From Kitasatospora sp. MMS16-BH015 (GTDB lineage Bacteria; Actinomycetota; Actinomycetes; Streptomycetales; Streptomycetaceae): a stretch of DNA of 64,000 nucleotides. Positions 51,165 to 62,940 of the stretch are shown one piece after another. The stretch is taken from positions 2,976,001 to 3,040,000 of the forward strand of contig NZ_CP025394.1 of assembly GCF_002943525.1 (NCBI RefSeq). The letters run 5' to 3'. The translations under genes and the position numbers were made by a program. The notes below the pieces were generated by a model that was not told where the DNA came from, did no database searches, and saw only the letters and a list, made by a program, of their open reading frames with translations. Within the stretch, counting starts at the first letter, position 1. Each line of letters opens with the position of its first letter.

Positions 51165-53408
51165 GTGCCGGGCCGGAACGAGGGGGCCGACGCACATCAC
51201 CGGCGCGCCCTGAACGACGGCCACGCGCCCGCCGCCCCCGAGCAGACGCCGGCCGCCGCCGCGGTCGCCCCGAGCGGCTTGATCGACGGCTCGGCGGACA
51301 GCCCGGCGGACAGCTCGGCCGACGGCCACGAACGCGAGCCCGCCGAGCCCGGCACCGTCGGCGGACGCGAGCACCACGCCCACCCGACGCTCGACCGGCA
51401 CCCGGCCACAGAGCCCCTCGGCCGATCGGCCGCCGGAGCCACGGAAGCCGCCACCACCGCCGAACCCGCCGCCCCGGCCGGGCCCGCCCGGCAGCACCCG
51501 GGCCACCCCGGCCCCGTTCCGGGGGCCTTCACCGGGCTCTCCGACCTCCCCGACTCGGTCTGCCCGCTCTGCTCGGCACCGACCGAAAGCGGCACCGAGC
51601 AACTCCTCGCCGCCCTCCGGGCCAGCGAGTCCCGCTTCCGCGCGGCCTTCGCCGACGCGGGGATCGGGATGCTCCTGGTCGGCCCGGACGACCTGATCAT
51701 CGAGGCCAACCCGGCCTTCGCGGCGATGATTGGCCATGAGGTGCCGGACCTGGTCCGGACCCACATCCACGAGATCATCGACCCCGAGGACACCCCGCGC
51801 CGGCTCTACCGCGAACTCGTCCGGGGCGAGCGTGACCGCATCCGGGTCGAGAAGCGCCTCAAGCACCGCGAGGGACGCGAGATCTGGAGCAACGTGACGA
51901 TCTCGCTGATCCGCGACGGCTCCGGACGCCCGCTCTACACCCTGGCCATGGTCGAGGACGTCACCGAACAGCGCATGCTCGGCGACCGCCTGGCGTACCA
52001 GGCCATACACGATCCGCTCACCCGCCTCCCGAACCGCGCGCTCTTCTTCGAGCAGCTCAACGCGGCCTTCGCCAGGACGGCTGACGAATCGTCAATCCCA
52101 CCGGGGGCCGCCACCCCCGGCACCTTGCCCACCACGAACGGCGACTCGTCCAACCCTCGCCGGGTCGGGCTCTGCTACGTCGACCTGGACGGCTTCGCGG
52201 CCATCAACGAGACACTGGGGCACCACGTCGGCGACCAGCTGCTGGTCGCCGTGGCGGCCAGGCTGGAGCGTGGATTCGCCCGGGGCGAGGGCCGGCTGGT
52301 GGCGCGGCTCGGCGGCGACGAGTTCGCCGTCCTGGTGCCGGACAGCGACGGGCACGACCAACTCACCTCGCTCGCCGCCGAACTGATCAAGGCTCTGGAG
52401 CAGCCCTTCGACATCGCGGGCCAGCAGCTGGTGGTCACCGCGAGCATCGGCGTGGTCGAGCGGCCCGTGCTCGACACCACGCCCACCGACCTGTTGAAGG
52501 ACGCCGACGCCACCCTGTACTGGTCGAAGGCGGACGGCCGGGCACGCTGGACGCTTTACGACCCGGATCGGGGCGCCCACCAGCTGACCCGTCAGCGGCT
52601 CGCCACGGCGCTCCGACCGGCCTTGGAGCGGGGCGAGTTCACCGTCGAGTACCAGCCGCTGGTGGGGCTGGCCGATGGCGCGGTGCACGGCGCCGAGGCG
52701 CTGGTCCGGTGGCGTCACCCGCGCTACGGGACGCTCTCACCGGACCGGTTCATCCCGCTGGCCGAGGAGTCCGGCGCGATCGTGCCGCTCGGCAAGTGGG
52801 TGCTGGAGGAATCCTGCCGGCAGGCGCAGCGCTGGCTGACGGAGTCCCCTGCGGCTGAGGCGTTCGTGAGCGTCAACCTGGCGGCCCGGCAGATCTGGGA
52901 CTCCGACGTGGTGGCGGACGTGGCCGAGGTGCTCGAACGCACCGGGCTGCCACCCCGGCTGCTCCAGCTGGAACTGACCGAGAGCGCCGTCCTGGGCCCG
53001 GGCGGCCGACCGGTCCAGGCGCTCCAGGCGCTGGCCGACATGGGCATCCGGATCGCCATCGACGACTTCGGCACGGGCTACTCGAACCTCGCCTACCTCT
53101 CCCGACTGCCGGTCCACGTGCTGAAGCTGGACGGCAGCTTCGTCGAAGGCTTCCGCGACCCCGTGCCCGGCGGCCGGCCGGACGGCCGGTTCCGGCGGGC
53201 CGACGCGGACGAGCAGATCGTCGGAGCGATGGTCCAGCTCGCCCACGCGCTCGGACTCACCGTCACCGCCGAGGGCATCGAGAACGCCGCCCAGGCGGAA
53301 CGCCTCCGCCAGACCGGCTGCGACACCGCCCAGGGCTGGTACTTCGCCCGCCCCGGCCCGGCCGAGGCCGTGGCGGCCATGCTGCGCAACCACCACAACC
53401 CCGCCTGA
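51165..53408 (+). CDS. PAS-GGDEF-EAL cyclic-di-GMP turnover protein
   Basis: This protein can make and/or degrade cyclic di-GMP, the signal that delays sporulation in Streptomyces via BldD. The 747-aa product has an Ala/Pro-rich N-terminus of about 150 residues, a PAS/PAC domain (SRFRAAFADAGIGMLLVGPD; HREGREIWSNVTISLIRD), a GGDEF domain with an intact RLGGDEF (near residue 382), and an EAL domain with GAEALVRW (near 510) and VTAEGIE. Both catalytic motifs look intact. No membrane helix is seen. The GTG at 51165 with GGGAG seven bases upstream was chosen over the longer frame from 51108. Confidence 0.92.
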   Translation: MPGRNEGADAHHRRALNDGHAPAAPEQTPAAAAVAPSGLIDGSADSPADSSADGHEREPAEPGTVGGREHHAHPTLDRHPATEPLGRSAAGATEAATTAEPAAPAGPARQHPGHPGPVPGAFTGLSDLPDSVCPLCSAPTESGTEQLLAALRASESRFRAAFADAGIGMLLVGPDDLIIEANPAFAAMIGHEVPDLVRTHIHEIIDPEDTPRRLYRELVRGERDRIRVEKRLKHREGREIWSNVTISLIRDGSGRPLYTLAMVEDVTEQRMLGDRLAYQAIHDPLTRLPNRALFFEQLNAAFARTADESSIPPGAATPGTLPTTNGDSSNPRRVGLCYVDLDGFAAINETLGHHVGDQLLVAVAARLERGFARGEGRLVARLGGDEFAVLVPDSDGHDQLTSLAAELIKALEQPFDIAGQQLVVTASIGVVERPVLDTTPTDLLKDADATLYWSKADGRARWTLYDPDRGAHQLTRQRLATALRPALERGEFTVEYQPLVGLADGAVHGAEALVRWRHPRYGTLSPDRFIPLAEESGAIVPLGKWVLEESCRQAQRWLTESPAAEAFVSVNLAARQIWDSDVVADVAEVLERTGLPPRLLQLELTESAVLGPGGRPVQALQALADMGIRIAIDDFGTGYSNLAYLSRLPVHVLKLDGSFVEGFRDPVPGGRPDGRFRRADADEQIVGAMVQLAHALGLTVTAEGIENAAQAERLRQTGCDTAQGWYFARPGPAEAVAAMLRNHHNPA

Positions 53409-53526
53409 CGGCTGGTGCCGCTCGGCTCGGATCAGCTCGGATCAGCTCGGCTCGGATCAGCCAACGGCGTAGGGCCCGTCAAGGGCAGGGCAGCGGAGCC
53501 ACCGTCGCCATGCGAGGGTGCGAGGC

Positions 53527-54726
53527 TCAGGAGGCCGCGGTCAGGCCGTACGCCTCGGCGATCAGGCCGTAGGAGCGGTGCCGCACCTCGTGGCCGTGCA
53601 CGTGCGAGGTGACCATCAGCTCGTCCGCGCCGGTCCGGTTGCGGAGCGCCTCCAGGCCGTCGGCCACCTCACCGGGGGTGCCGAGCACCAGGTTGCCGAT
53701 CCAGGACTCGACGAAGTCGGCCTCCGCCGCGTTGTACGGGTACGCCTCGGCCTCCGCCAGGGTGGGGATCGGCCCCGGGGTGCCCAGGCGCAGGCGGAGC
53801 ATGCCGAGCGCGGCGGTGCGGGCGTGGCGGTGGGCCTGCTTCTCCTCCTCGGTGGCGACCGCGCCGACGCCGATCAGCGCGTACGGCGTGTCGAGGACGG
53901 CCGAGGGGCGGAAGCTCGACCGGTAGAGCTCCAGGGCGGGCTCGGTGTTGGCCGCGCTGAAGTGGTGGGCGAAGGCGAAGGGCAGGCCGAGTCGGCCGGC
54001 CAGCTGCGCGCTGAAGCCGGAGGAGCCGAGCAGCCAGATCGGCGGGCGGCCCTCGCCCTTGGGTACGGCGGTGAGGCGCGCGTAAGGGTGGTTCGCGGGG
54101 AAGCTGCCGTCCAGGAAGTGGGTGAGCTCGCTGAGCTGCTCGGGGAAGTCCTCGGCGCCGTCGGTGCGGCCCCGCCGGAGGGCGCGGGCGGTGGCCTGGT
54201 CGGTGCCCGGCGCGCGGCCGAGCCCCAGGTCGATCCGCCCGGGGTTGAGCGCCTCGAGGAGGCCGAACTGCTCGGCGATCACCAGCGGGGCGTGGTTGGG
54301 CAGCATCACGCCGCCGGAACCGAGGCGCAGGGTGGTGGTGTTCGCGCCGAGGTGCGCGATCAGGACGGCCGGGTTGGAGCTGGCCACGCCCGGCATGCCG
54401 TGGTGCTCGGCCACCCAGAACCGGTGATAGCCCCACCGCTCGGCGCTCTGCGCGAGCGCCGTGGTGGCCGCGAGGGCCTGCGCCGGGGTGTAGCCGGCAC
54501 CGATGGTCGCCAGGTCGAGGATGGAGAGCGGGGCCGGGGCAGTGCCGCGGGCCACGCCACGGATGGGGTCAACCACGAGGGCGCTGGAGGCGTGGACCGA
54601 ACCGGAGTCCGCGGTGTCAGCCGAGGCCGGGCCCGGAGTGGCGGCCGAAGCGGGGCCGGTGGCCGGGGTGGCGCCGGACCCCTCGGGTCCCTGGTCGGCT
54701 CGCTGCGGCGCGTCGCTGGTGCTCAT
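53527..54726 (-). CDS. luciferase-like (LLM class) flavin-dependent oxidoreductase
   Basis: The 399-aa product has an Ala/Pro-rich N-terminal 60 residues and then a bacterial-luciferase-type TIM barrel: [52 protein letters not shown] and [12 protein letters not shown]. This subgroup (MsnO8-like) uses FMNH2, but an F420 partner cannot be excluded. The ATG at 54726 has AAGGAGG 12 bases upstream; an in-frame start nine codons earlier overlaps that site. Substrate unknown, monocistronic. Confidence 0.88.
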   Translation of the reverse strand: MSTSDAPQRADQGPEGSGATPATGPASAATPGPASADTADSGSVHASSALVVDPIRGVARGTAPAPLSILDLATIGAGYTPAQALAATTALAQSAERWGYHRFWVAEHHGMPGVASSNPAVLIAHLGANTTTLRLGSGGVMLPNHAPLVIAEQFGLLEALNPGRIDLGLGRAPGTDQATARALRRGRTDGAEDFPEQLSELTHFLDGSFPANHPYARLTAVPKGEGRPPIWLLGSSGFSAQLAGRLGLPFAFAHHFSAANTEPALELYRSSFRPSAVLDTPYALIGVGAVATEEEKQAHRHARTAALGMLRLRLGTPGPIPTLAEAEAYPYNAAEADFVESWIGNLVLGTPGEVADGLEALRNRTGADELMVTSHVHGHEVRHRSYGLIAEAYGLTAAS

Positions 54727-55253
54727 GGGCGCTCTGTCCTCCTTGTCGGCCACGGGAGACCGCTCCCGTTCGTCTCGTCCTCCGTAAGCAAGCGACCTCC
54801 TCGCCGCCGTGTTCCCGATTCAACGGTCCCGATTCACCGCAAATCGGGGGAGTGACACACAACGGCTCCGCACCCCGTCAACCCCGGTCAACCCGCGACA
54901 CTCCCGCAGACACCGTCACGGAACGCCGCGAACCGGTGTCAGCGAGTGGCGACATGACGCCAGCGCCTGAACCCGCCAGCCCGGATGCTCGCGGAGCCGA
55001 CCCGCCGTCCGGCAATCTTGGTCACCGACGGAAGCCGCACACCACGGCCCACGTCACCGAGCACGGCCGCAATGCTGGACCAGCGCCGTCGGCCCCTGCG
55101 AGCCCCTGGAGCGGCACCCCGCCCCGGGGGCTTTCGTACGCCCTGTGATCCACGGCATACAGGGGGTCCTTAATGGCATGAAAGGTCCACCGGCTAGCGT
55201 TGTACTTCGCAGCCACCTGATTCTCCCCAGGGCGGCCTGGAGGGAGTTGTCAC
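54727..55253. other. 527-base intergenic region between divergent genes
   Basis: This region contains the upstream regions of the luciferase-like and DedA genes. A 98-codon plus-strand frame (54852-55148) has atypical composition and no clear start signal. A short inverted repeat CCCTGT...ACAGGG lies at about 55141-55164. A CTAGCGTTG stretch near 55194 could be a -10 element for the DedA gene, whose ribosome-binding site GGAGGGA lies at about 55239-55245. Confidence 0.45.
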
Positions 55254-55853
55254 ATGGAAGCCGTATCGATCATCGGCCCGGCCTGGATCTGTGGTCTGGC
55301 GCTGTGCGCCGTCCTCGGTGACGCCTTCCTGCCGTTCCTGCCGAGCGGCACCCTGGTGATCCTCGCCGTGCTGCGGACCTCGCACTTCAACGGCGCTCCG
55401 CTGCTGCTGGCCCTCGGGGTGGCCCTCGCCTCCTTCCTCGGTGACCTGGCACTGCTCAGCCTCGCCCGCAAGGGGGCTCCGATGGTGCACCGGCGCCTGG
55501 AGCACCGCCCGAAGCTCGCAGCCAGCGTGGAGCGGGTACAGGCCCACCTGTCCGGCAAGACCAGCCGGGCCGCGGCCCCCCTGGTGATCATCGCCCGGTT
55601 CGTGCCGGCCGGCCGGACCGTCCTGGACCTCGCGATGGGCCACTCACCCGAGCACCCGCGGACCTTCCTGCGCTGGTCGGCGCTGGCGGCCGTGGTCTGG
55701 GCCGCGTACATCGTGACCTTGGGCTGGCTGAACAGCCACTGGTTCAACACCGCCTGGCTCAGCTTCGCGGTGTCCTGCGCCGCTGCCACGGCGATCAGCT
55801 CGGCCGTGGCCCAGGTGGTCCGCCGACGCCGTCGCCTCGCCACCGCGGTCTGA
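55254..55853 (+). CDS. DedA-family membrane protein
   Basis: The 199-aa integral membrane protein shows the DedA pattern: an N-terminal FLPFLPSGTLVILAVL with Pro residues, then GDLALLSLARKGAPM and the conserved Arg-rich APLVIIARFVPAGRTVLDLAMG. DedA proteins flip phospholipid or undecaprenyl-phosphate carriers and support proton-motive force and envelope integrity. The ATG has GGAGGGAG ahead. A basic RRRRR tail ends the protein. Confidence 0.87.
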   Translation: MEAVSIIGPAWICGLALCAVLGDAFLPFLPSGTLVILAVLRTSHFNGAPLLLALGVALASFLGDLALLSLARKGAPMVHRRLEHRPKLAASVERVQAHLSGKTSRAAAPLVIIARFVPAGRTVLDLAMGHSPEHPRTFLRWSALAAVVWAAYIVTLGWLNSHWFNTAWLSFAVSCAAATAISSAVAQVVRRRRRLATAV

Positions 55854-56233
55854 CACTCGAGCGGCGAGCCCGCGTTCCCACGATCCTGCGGGTCGGATTC
55901 GATCCTGCGAGTCGGATTCGGGGGGCGGGGCCCGGAGTCACCGTCGGAGTCCGACCGTCGAGAAGGCGTTGAACAGTAGGGCAACGCGCCCCTTCCGACC
56001 GGTCACGCGCAGTACTGTCTCAGGACGGCAACAGAAGCGCCGAACATGCATCCGCACGGCCCCGCCACGGTGTCCTGATTGGCAGGGGAGCGGGCTGCAC
56101 CGCACCCCTCGCGCATGACATGCTGAAGGCGAAGTATCTAGCAAATGTCCGTTTTCTCCTGAGCGTCCGGGCGCCCCTCCACAGGGCCTCCGGATGTTTT
56201 GTGAGGCCCGGACTCAACCTGGCAGGGGAGACC
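55854..56233. other. intergenic region with a 19-base tandem repeat
   Basis: Two near-identical copies of a 19-base unit (GATCCTGCGGGTCGGATTC, 55882-55900; GATCCTGCGAGTCGGATTC, 55901-55919) follow the DedA gene. The rest is the upstream region of the deacetylase-like gene, with an A/T-rich stretch near 56130 (AAGTATCTAGCAAATG) that may hold its promoter. No gene is supported. Confidence 0.5.
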
Positions 56234-57505
56234 ATGAGCAGGATCTCGCGCAGGACTGTGCTGAGTGCCACCGCGGCCACCGCGGCCCTCGGGGCCGTCG
56301 CGGCCTGCGGGAGCGGCAAGTCGGGTTCCGGTGGCTCCGGGACCGCTTCGGACACCGCCGGTTCGGGCCACTCGGGCACGCCCGGCAGCAGCTCGTCCTC
56401 GAAGGCCAAGGGCACCCTGATCGGTGACGGCTCCACCTCCGACACCGGCCCCCAGCCCAACCAGCCGAAGCCGGAGAAGCTCAAGCCGGGCGAGCGCCCG
56501 CCGCAGTTCGTGGTCTTCTCCTGGGACGGTGCGGGCGGCACCGACGACGGCCAGTTCCCCCGGTTCCTGAAGCTCGCCCAGGACTACAAGGCGACGATGA
56601 CCTTCTTCCTGTCGGGCATCTACGCGCTGCCCAAGGGCAAGTCGTCCCTGTACCACCCGCCGAAGCACTCGGTCGGTGCCTCCGACATCCCGTTCCTGTC
56701 GGACGGCGCGGTCAAGAACACCCTCAAGCTCATCAGCCAGGCCTGGCTGGCCGGCCACGAGATCGGCACCCACTTCAACGGCCACTTCTGCTCGACCCGC
56801 TCCGACGGGAACGGCGTCAACAAGTGGAGCTCCGAGGACTGGCAGAGCGAGATCGACCAGGCGATCTCCTTCGTCACCCAGTGGAAGACCAACACCGGCT
56901 TCACCGACGTCGACCCGCTGCCCTTCGACTACAAGAAGGAGCTCATCGGCGGCCGCACCCCGTGTCTGGAGGGTCAGAAGGCCCTCCTCCCGACGGCCGC
57001 CAAGCTCGGCTGGAAGTACGACGCCAGCTCGCCGGGCGGCCTCCAGATCTGGCCGCAGAAGGTGCAGGACGGCAAGATCTGGGACTTCCCGCTCCAGGGC
57101 ATCCCGTTCCCCGGTCACACCTTCCAGGTGCTGTCCATGGACTACAACATCCTGTTCAACCAGTCCGGGGGCACCACCAAGGGCGACGCGTCCAAGTACG
57201 CGGACTGGCGCAACCAGGCCCGGGACTCGTACCTGGCCGGGTTCGACCGCGCCTACACCACCAACCGTGCGCCGTTCTTCGTCGGGAACCACTTCGAGCA
57301 GTGGAACGGCGGCATCTACATGGACGCGGTCGAGGAGACGATCAAGGCCATCGCGGGCAAGCCCGAGGTCCGGCTGGTCTCCTTCCGTCAGCTGGTGGAG
57401 TGGCTGGAGGTCCAGGACGAGTCCACCCTGCGCAAGCTGCGCACGCTGGGCGTGGGCAAGGCTCCCACCGGCGGCTGGGAGTCCTTCCTCGGCGCGGCGG
57501 GCTGA
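56234..57505 (+). CDS. secreted polysaccharide deacetylase-like lipoprotein
   Basis: The 423-aa product starts with a twin-arginine signal (SRISRRTVLSATAATAAL) and a lipobox-like VAACGSG, so it is probably a Tat-exported lipoprotein. A Gly/Ser-rich linker follows. The folded part begins QFVVFSWDGAGGTDDGQFPRF and contains KATMTFFLSGIY and GHEIGTHFNGHFC, corresponding to NodB motif 1 (here WDG) and the metal-binding HxxxH motif 2. Carbohydrate deacetylase activity on the envelope is inferred; the first motif deviates from the classical TFDD. The ATG has AGGGGAG upstream. Confidence 0.82.
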   Translation: MSRISRRTVLSATAATAALGAVAACGSGKSGSGGSGTASDTAGSGHSGTPGSSSSSKAKGTLIGDGSTSDTGPQPNQPKPEKLKPGERPPQFVVFSWDGAGGTDDGQFPRFLKLAQDYKATMTFFLSGIYALPKGKSSLYHPPKHSVGASDIPFLSDGAVKNTLKLISQAWLAGHEIGTHFNGHFCSTRSDGNGVNKWSSEDWQSEIDQAISFVTQWKTNTGFTDVDPLPFDYKKELIGGRTPCLEGQKALLPTAAKLGWKYDASSPGGLQIWPQKVQDGKIWDFPLQGIPFPGHTFQVLSMDYNILFNQSGGTTKGDASKYADWRNQARDSYLAGFDRAYTTNRAPFFVGNHFEQWNGGIYMDAVEETIKAIAGKPEVRLVSFRQLVEWLEVQDESTLRKLRTLGVGKAPTGGWESFLGAAG

Positions 57506-57570
57506 CCTGGTCCGTAGCCGGGTGGGATCCACCCGCTGCAAGCCGGCCGCTCCGGCGGCCCTGGCTGCCC

Positions 57571-57602
57571 CTGGCTGCCCCGGTTCCAGTCGGGGCAGCC
57601 AG
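57571..57602 (+). terminator. terminator after the deacetylase-like gene
   Basis: CTGGCTGCCCCG (57571-57582) and CGGGGCAGCCAG (57591-57602) pair over 12 bases with an eight-base loop, about 65 bases after the stop, followed by TCTGCGTTTC. Confidence 0.85.
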
Positions 57603-57706
57603 TCTGCGTTTCGGGGTGATGGGAGCAGGTGCGGGGTGGGGGGCGGAGGTGGGGCTGGTCACGATCGATCACGGTCGATCGGGGTGGGTCGAGGTCGGTT
57701 GGGGGG

Positions 57707-60057
<2,351 letters not shown>

Positions 60058-60061
<4 letters not shown>

Positions 60062-60927
60062 GCGAGCCTCCCGGTGAGTCCGCGGTGCGGCCGTACCAAG
60101 AGCAGGACGGCCAGGAGCACGACGACCGAGAGGTCGCCGAGCCCGGCGGCGGTGTAGTAGTTGGCGAACTGCTGGACGAGACCGACCGCGACGGAGGCCA
60201 CTGCCGCTCCCGTGACGGAGCCCATGCCTCCCATGACGACCACGACGAAGGCGAAGATGAGCAGGCTCGTCCCCTGGCCGGGGTGGACGGAGCCGAAGTA
60301 GAGCCCGCTGAGGGCACCTCCCAGGGCAGCCACGGCCCCGCCGAGGGCGAAGACGAGAGTGAACGCCCGCCGGACGTCGATCCCGAGGGCCGTGACCATG
60401 GCCCGGTCCTCGACGCCGGCTCGGACCACCAGGCCGTACCTGGTGCGGCCGAGGAACAGCCGGAGCCCGAGCAACACCAGGCCGGCCGCACCGATCAGGA
60501 CGAAGCGGTTGACCGGGACGATCGCCCCCAGCATCCGCACCGTGCCTGCCAAGGCGGCGGGTTGGGGGAAGGGTCGGGCATCCGCACCCCACACCCCCAT
60601 CAGCAAGGCCGGAATCGCGAGCCCCACGCCGACGGTGGCCAGGATCTGATCCCTGGGCCGCTGGTAGAGGGGCCTGATCAGAAGGAGTTCGAGCAGGACT
60701 GCCGCCACCGTACCGACGGCGGTGCCGAATCCGACCGCCCACCAGAAGCCCATCCCAACCTGAGTGCCCGCCCACCAGGTGCCGTAGGCGCCGACGGAGA
60801 GCAGCGCTCCATGGGCGAAGTTCAGCACGTCCATCAACCCGAAGATCAAGGAGAGCCCGGAGGCCACCAAGAAGTACAACGCCCCCAACCCGAGTCCCGT
60901 ACAGACCAGGAGGATCACCGTGTTCAT
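60058..60927 (-). CDS. livH: branched-chain amino-acid ABC permease LivH
   Basis: This is the first channel subunit. The 289-aa product has about eight hydrophobic helices with the LivH start LGALYFLVASGLSLIFGLMDVLNFAHGALLSVGAY and the late loop EDRAMVTALGIDVRRAFTLVFALGG. The ATG at 60927 overlaps the livF stop by one base (TGATG) and has GGTGGAGC upstream; the open frame extends further but only as a shadow of livF. Order in the operon is livK-livG-livF-livH-livM. Confidence 0.92.
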
Positions 60928-61982
60928 CAGAGCTCCACCGCCCTCTCGTCGCCGGGTCGTCGGCCGCCAGTCCGAGCCCCGCCCTCCCCCACCGCGAGAC
61001 CACCCCGCGCCTCGCCTCCGCGACCGCCTCGCCCGCCGACCCCGAGCAGTCGGCGAGCAGCGGCCTCGTCGGCCAGCAGTTCGGCGGTCTCCCCGGCGTG
61101 GGCCGTGAGCCCGTCGGCCAACACGACGCACCGGCCGGCCAGCCTGCGGACCAAGGCGAGGTTCTGCTCGACGAGGAGTACGGGCACCGCCTCAGCCACC
61201 CGGGCCAGGGCTTCGGCCACCTCGGCCACGATCTTCGGGGCGAGCCCCTTCGTGGGTTCGTCCGCGATGATCAGACGGTTGCCGTTGAGGAGGGTCCGCC
61301 CGATGGCCAGCATCTGCTGCTGCCCGCCGGACAGGGTCCCTGCCAACTGGCCTGCTCGGCGCTTGAGTTCGGGAAAGATCTCATGCACCAGCGGATAGGC
61401 GGGAGTGGCGTCCCGTTCGGCGAGACGGAGGTTCTCCGCGACCGTCAGGCCCGCGAAGATCCCGCGGTCCTCCGGCGCGTACCCGATGCCCTGTCGGACG
61501 ATCAGGTGAGTCGGCAGCCCGATGAGTTCGAGCTCCGTCCCACCTCCGCCCGCAGTACCTCCGCCCGCAGTACCTCCGCCCGCGGCGTCGGCGCAGGCGC
61601 CTGTGCCGACGCCCGAATTGGCAGCGGACCCGGATCCGAGGTCAGAACTGGCGCCGACCAAGCGGACGCTGCCCGTCCGAGGTACCAAACCCATCACGGC
61701 CCGGACCGTGGTGGTCTTCCCCGCCCCGTTCCGACCCAGCAACGCGGTGACGCCGGTCGGCGCCACCTCGAACTCGACCCCGTGGAGGATATGCACCCCG
61801 TCGATCACGACCCGCAGATCACGGATGCTCAGCAGTGCCGCCGAGCCGGCCTGGCCGGCAACAACGGAAGCGGAAGCACCGGCTTCAGCACCGCCAGCAC
61901 CGCCAGGGCCGCCACCTCCGCCAAGAGTCGACGGTGACACCGGAGTCAGCGGTCGCCCACCGACCAGAGAGGAATCGCCCAT
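60927..61982 (-). CDS. livF: branched-chain amino-acid ABC ATPase LivF, with low-complexity insert
   Basis: The 351-aa product is longer than typical LivF (about 235-240 aa). It has Walker A LLGRNGAGKTTT, the signature LSGGQQQMLAIGRTLL and Walker B LIIADEPTKGLAP. The extra length comes from a Gly/Ala-rich N-terminus, a Gly-rich C-terminal tail and a Gly/Ala/Thr insert (about residues 110-150) partly encoded by 15-base tandem repeats near 61550-61590. The ATG overlaps the livG stop; a GTG one codon upstream is an alternative. Confidence 0.88.
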   Translation of the reverse strand: MGDSSLVGGRPLTPVSPSTLGGGGGPGGAGGAEAGASASVVAGQAGSAALLSIRDLRVVIDGVHILHGVEFEVAPTGVTALLGRNGAGKTTTVRAVMGLVPRTGSVRLVGASSDLGSGSAANSGVGTGACADAAGGGTAGGGTAGGGGTELELIGLPTHLIVRQGIGYAPEDRGIFAGLTVAENLRLAERDATPAYPLVHEIFPELKRRAGQLAGTLSGGQQQMLAIGRTLLNGNRLIIADEPTKGLAPKIVAEVAEALARVAEAVPVLLVEQNLALVRRLAGRCVVLADGLTAHAGETAELLADEAAARRLLGVGGRGGRGGEARGGLAVGEGGARTGGRRPGDERAVEL

Positions 61983-62935
61983 CACAGTGCCTCACCGAGA
62001 TATGCCTGTTGCACGGTGGCGTCCGCCATCACCGCGTCGGGGGTGTCCAGCGCCAGCAGGGTGCCGTGGTGCATCACCGCCAGCCGGTCGGCGAGGCCGA
62101 GCAGCACGTCCATGTGGTGCTCGACCATCAGGACGGTGCGACCAAGGTCCCGGTGCACCGACCGGATGAGGGCCACGAGGGCCGGCACCTCTTCCGCACT
62201 GACCCCGGCCATGGGCTCGTCGAGCAGGATGAGCCTGGGGTCGGAGACCAGCAGCACGGCGAGCTCGAGCTTGCGCTTCTCAGCGTGCGAGAGGGAGCCT
62301 GCCAAGACTTCGGAGCGGTGGGCGAGTTCGGTGCGCTCCAGGGTCTCCGCGACCTGGGACGTGAAGCTGCCGGCACGGCGCCAGAGTCGGTACGAGGCGC
62401 GGGGCGGCATCGCGGCCTGCGCGGCGAGCCGGACGTGCTCGGCGACCGTCATGCCGTTCCAGAGCGAGGACGTCTGGAAGGTCCGCCCCAACCCACGGCG
62501 TGCCCGCCCGTGGACGGACTCGCGTGTCACATCGACACCGTCGAGTTCGAGCACCCCATTGGTCGCCGGGTAGATCCCGGAGATCAGGTTGAACAAGGAG
62601 GTCTTACCGGCCCCGTTCGGACCGATGAACGCGATGAACTCGCCTTCCCTCACAGCAAAGGAGACATCTTCGACGATCGGCACCCCACGTACCGACCACC
62701 CGAGCCTTTCCAGGCACAGCACCGGCGGGCGTTGAGTCGGCCGGCACTGAGTCGGCGGGCGCTGCGACCGTGAGCTCTCCGTCGACGGACGTTCCGCCAC
62801 GGGGCCGTCCGCCTCCAGATGCTCCGACAACCGCGATGCGGTCCGGCTCGGCTCCGACTGGCCCCGGGCGGGCGGGCCCGGCTCGGGCGGGGCGGTCCGT
62901 GCGGCGCCGCCCGCCTCGGGTTCCTGGTACGTCAT
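61982..62935 (-). CDS. livG: branched-chain amino-acid ABC ATPase LivG
   Basis: The 317-aa product has a Pro/Glu/Arg-rich N-terminal extension of about 70 residues, Walker A FIGPNGAGKTSLFNLISG, Walker B RLILLDEPMAGVS and a late His switch in VLMVEHHMDVLLGLADR. The signature motif reads LSHAEKRKLEL, which is the variant common in LivG. The ATG lies five bases after the livK stop. Confidence 0.92.
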   Translation of the reverse strand: MTYQEPEAGGAARTAPPEPGPPARGQSEPSRTASRLSEHLEADGPVAERPSTESSRSQRPPTQCRPTQRPPVLCLERLGWSVRGVPIVEDVSFAVREGEFIAFIGPNGAGKTSLFNLISGIYPATNGVLELDGVDVTRESVHGRARRGLGRTFQTSSLWNGMTVAEHVRLAAQAAMPPRASYRLWRRAGSFTSQVAETLERTELAHRSEVLAGSLSHAEKRKLELAVLLVSDPRLILLDEPMAGVSAEEVPALVALIRSVHRDLGRTVLMVEHHMDVLLGLADRLAVMHHGTLLALDTPDAVMADATVQQAYLGEAL

Positions 62936-62940
62936 CGGTG

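Noticed and set aside
54852..55148. 98-codon plus-strand frame in the long intergenic gap
   Set aside because: The GTG start overlaps the only purine run, the product is Pro/Arg/Thr-rich without a fold, and nothing around it suggests an operon.
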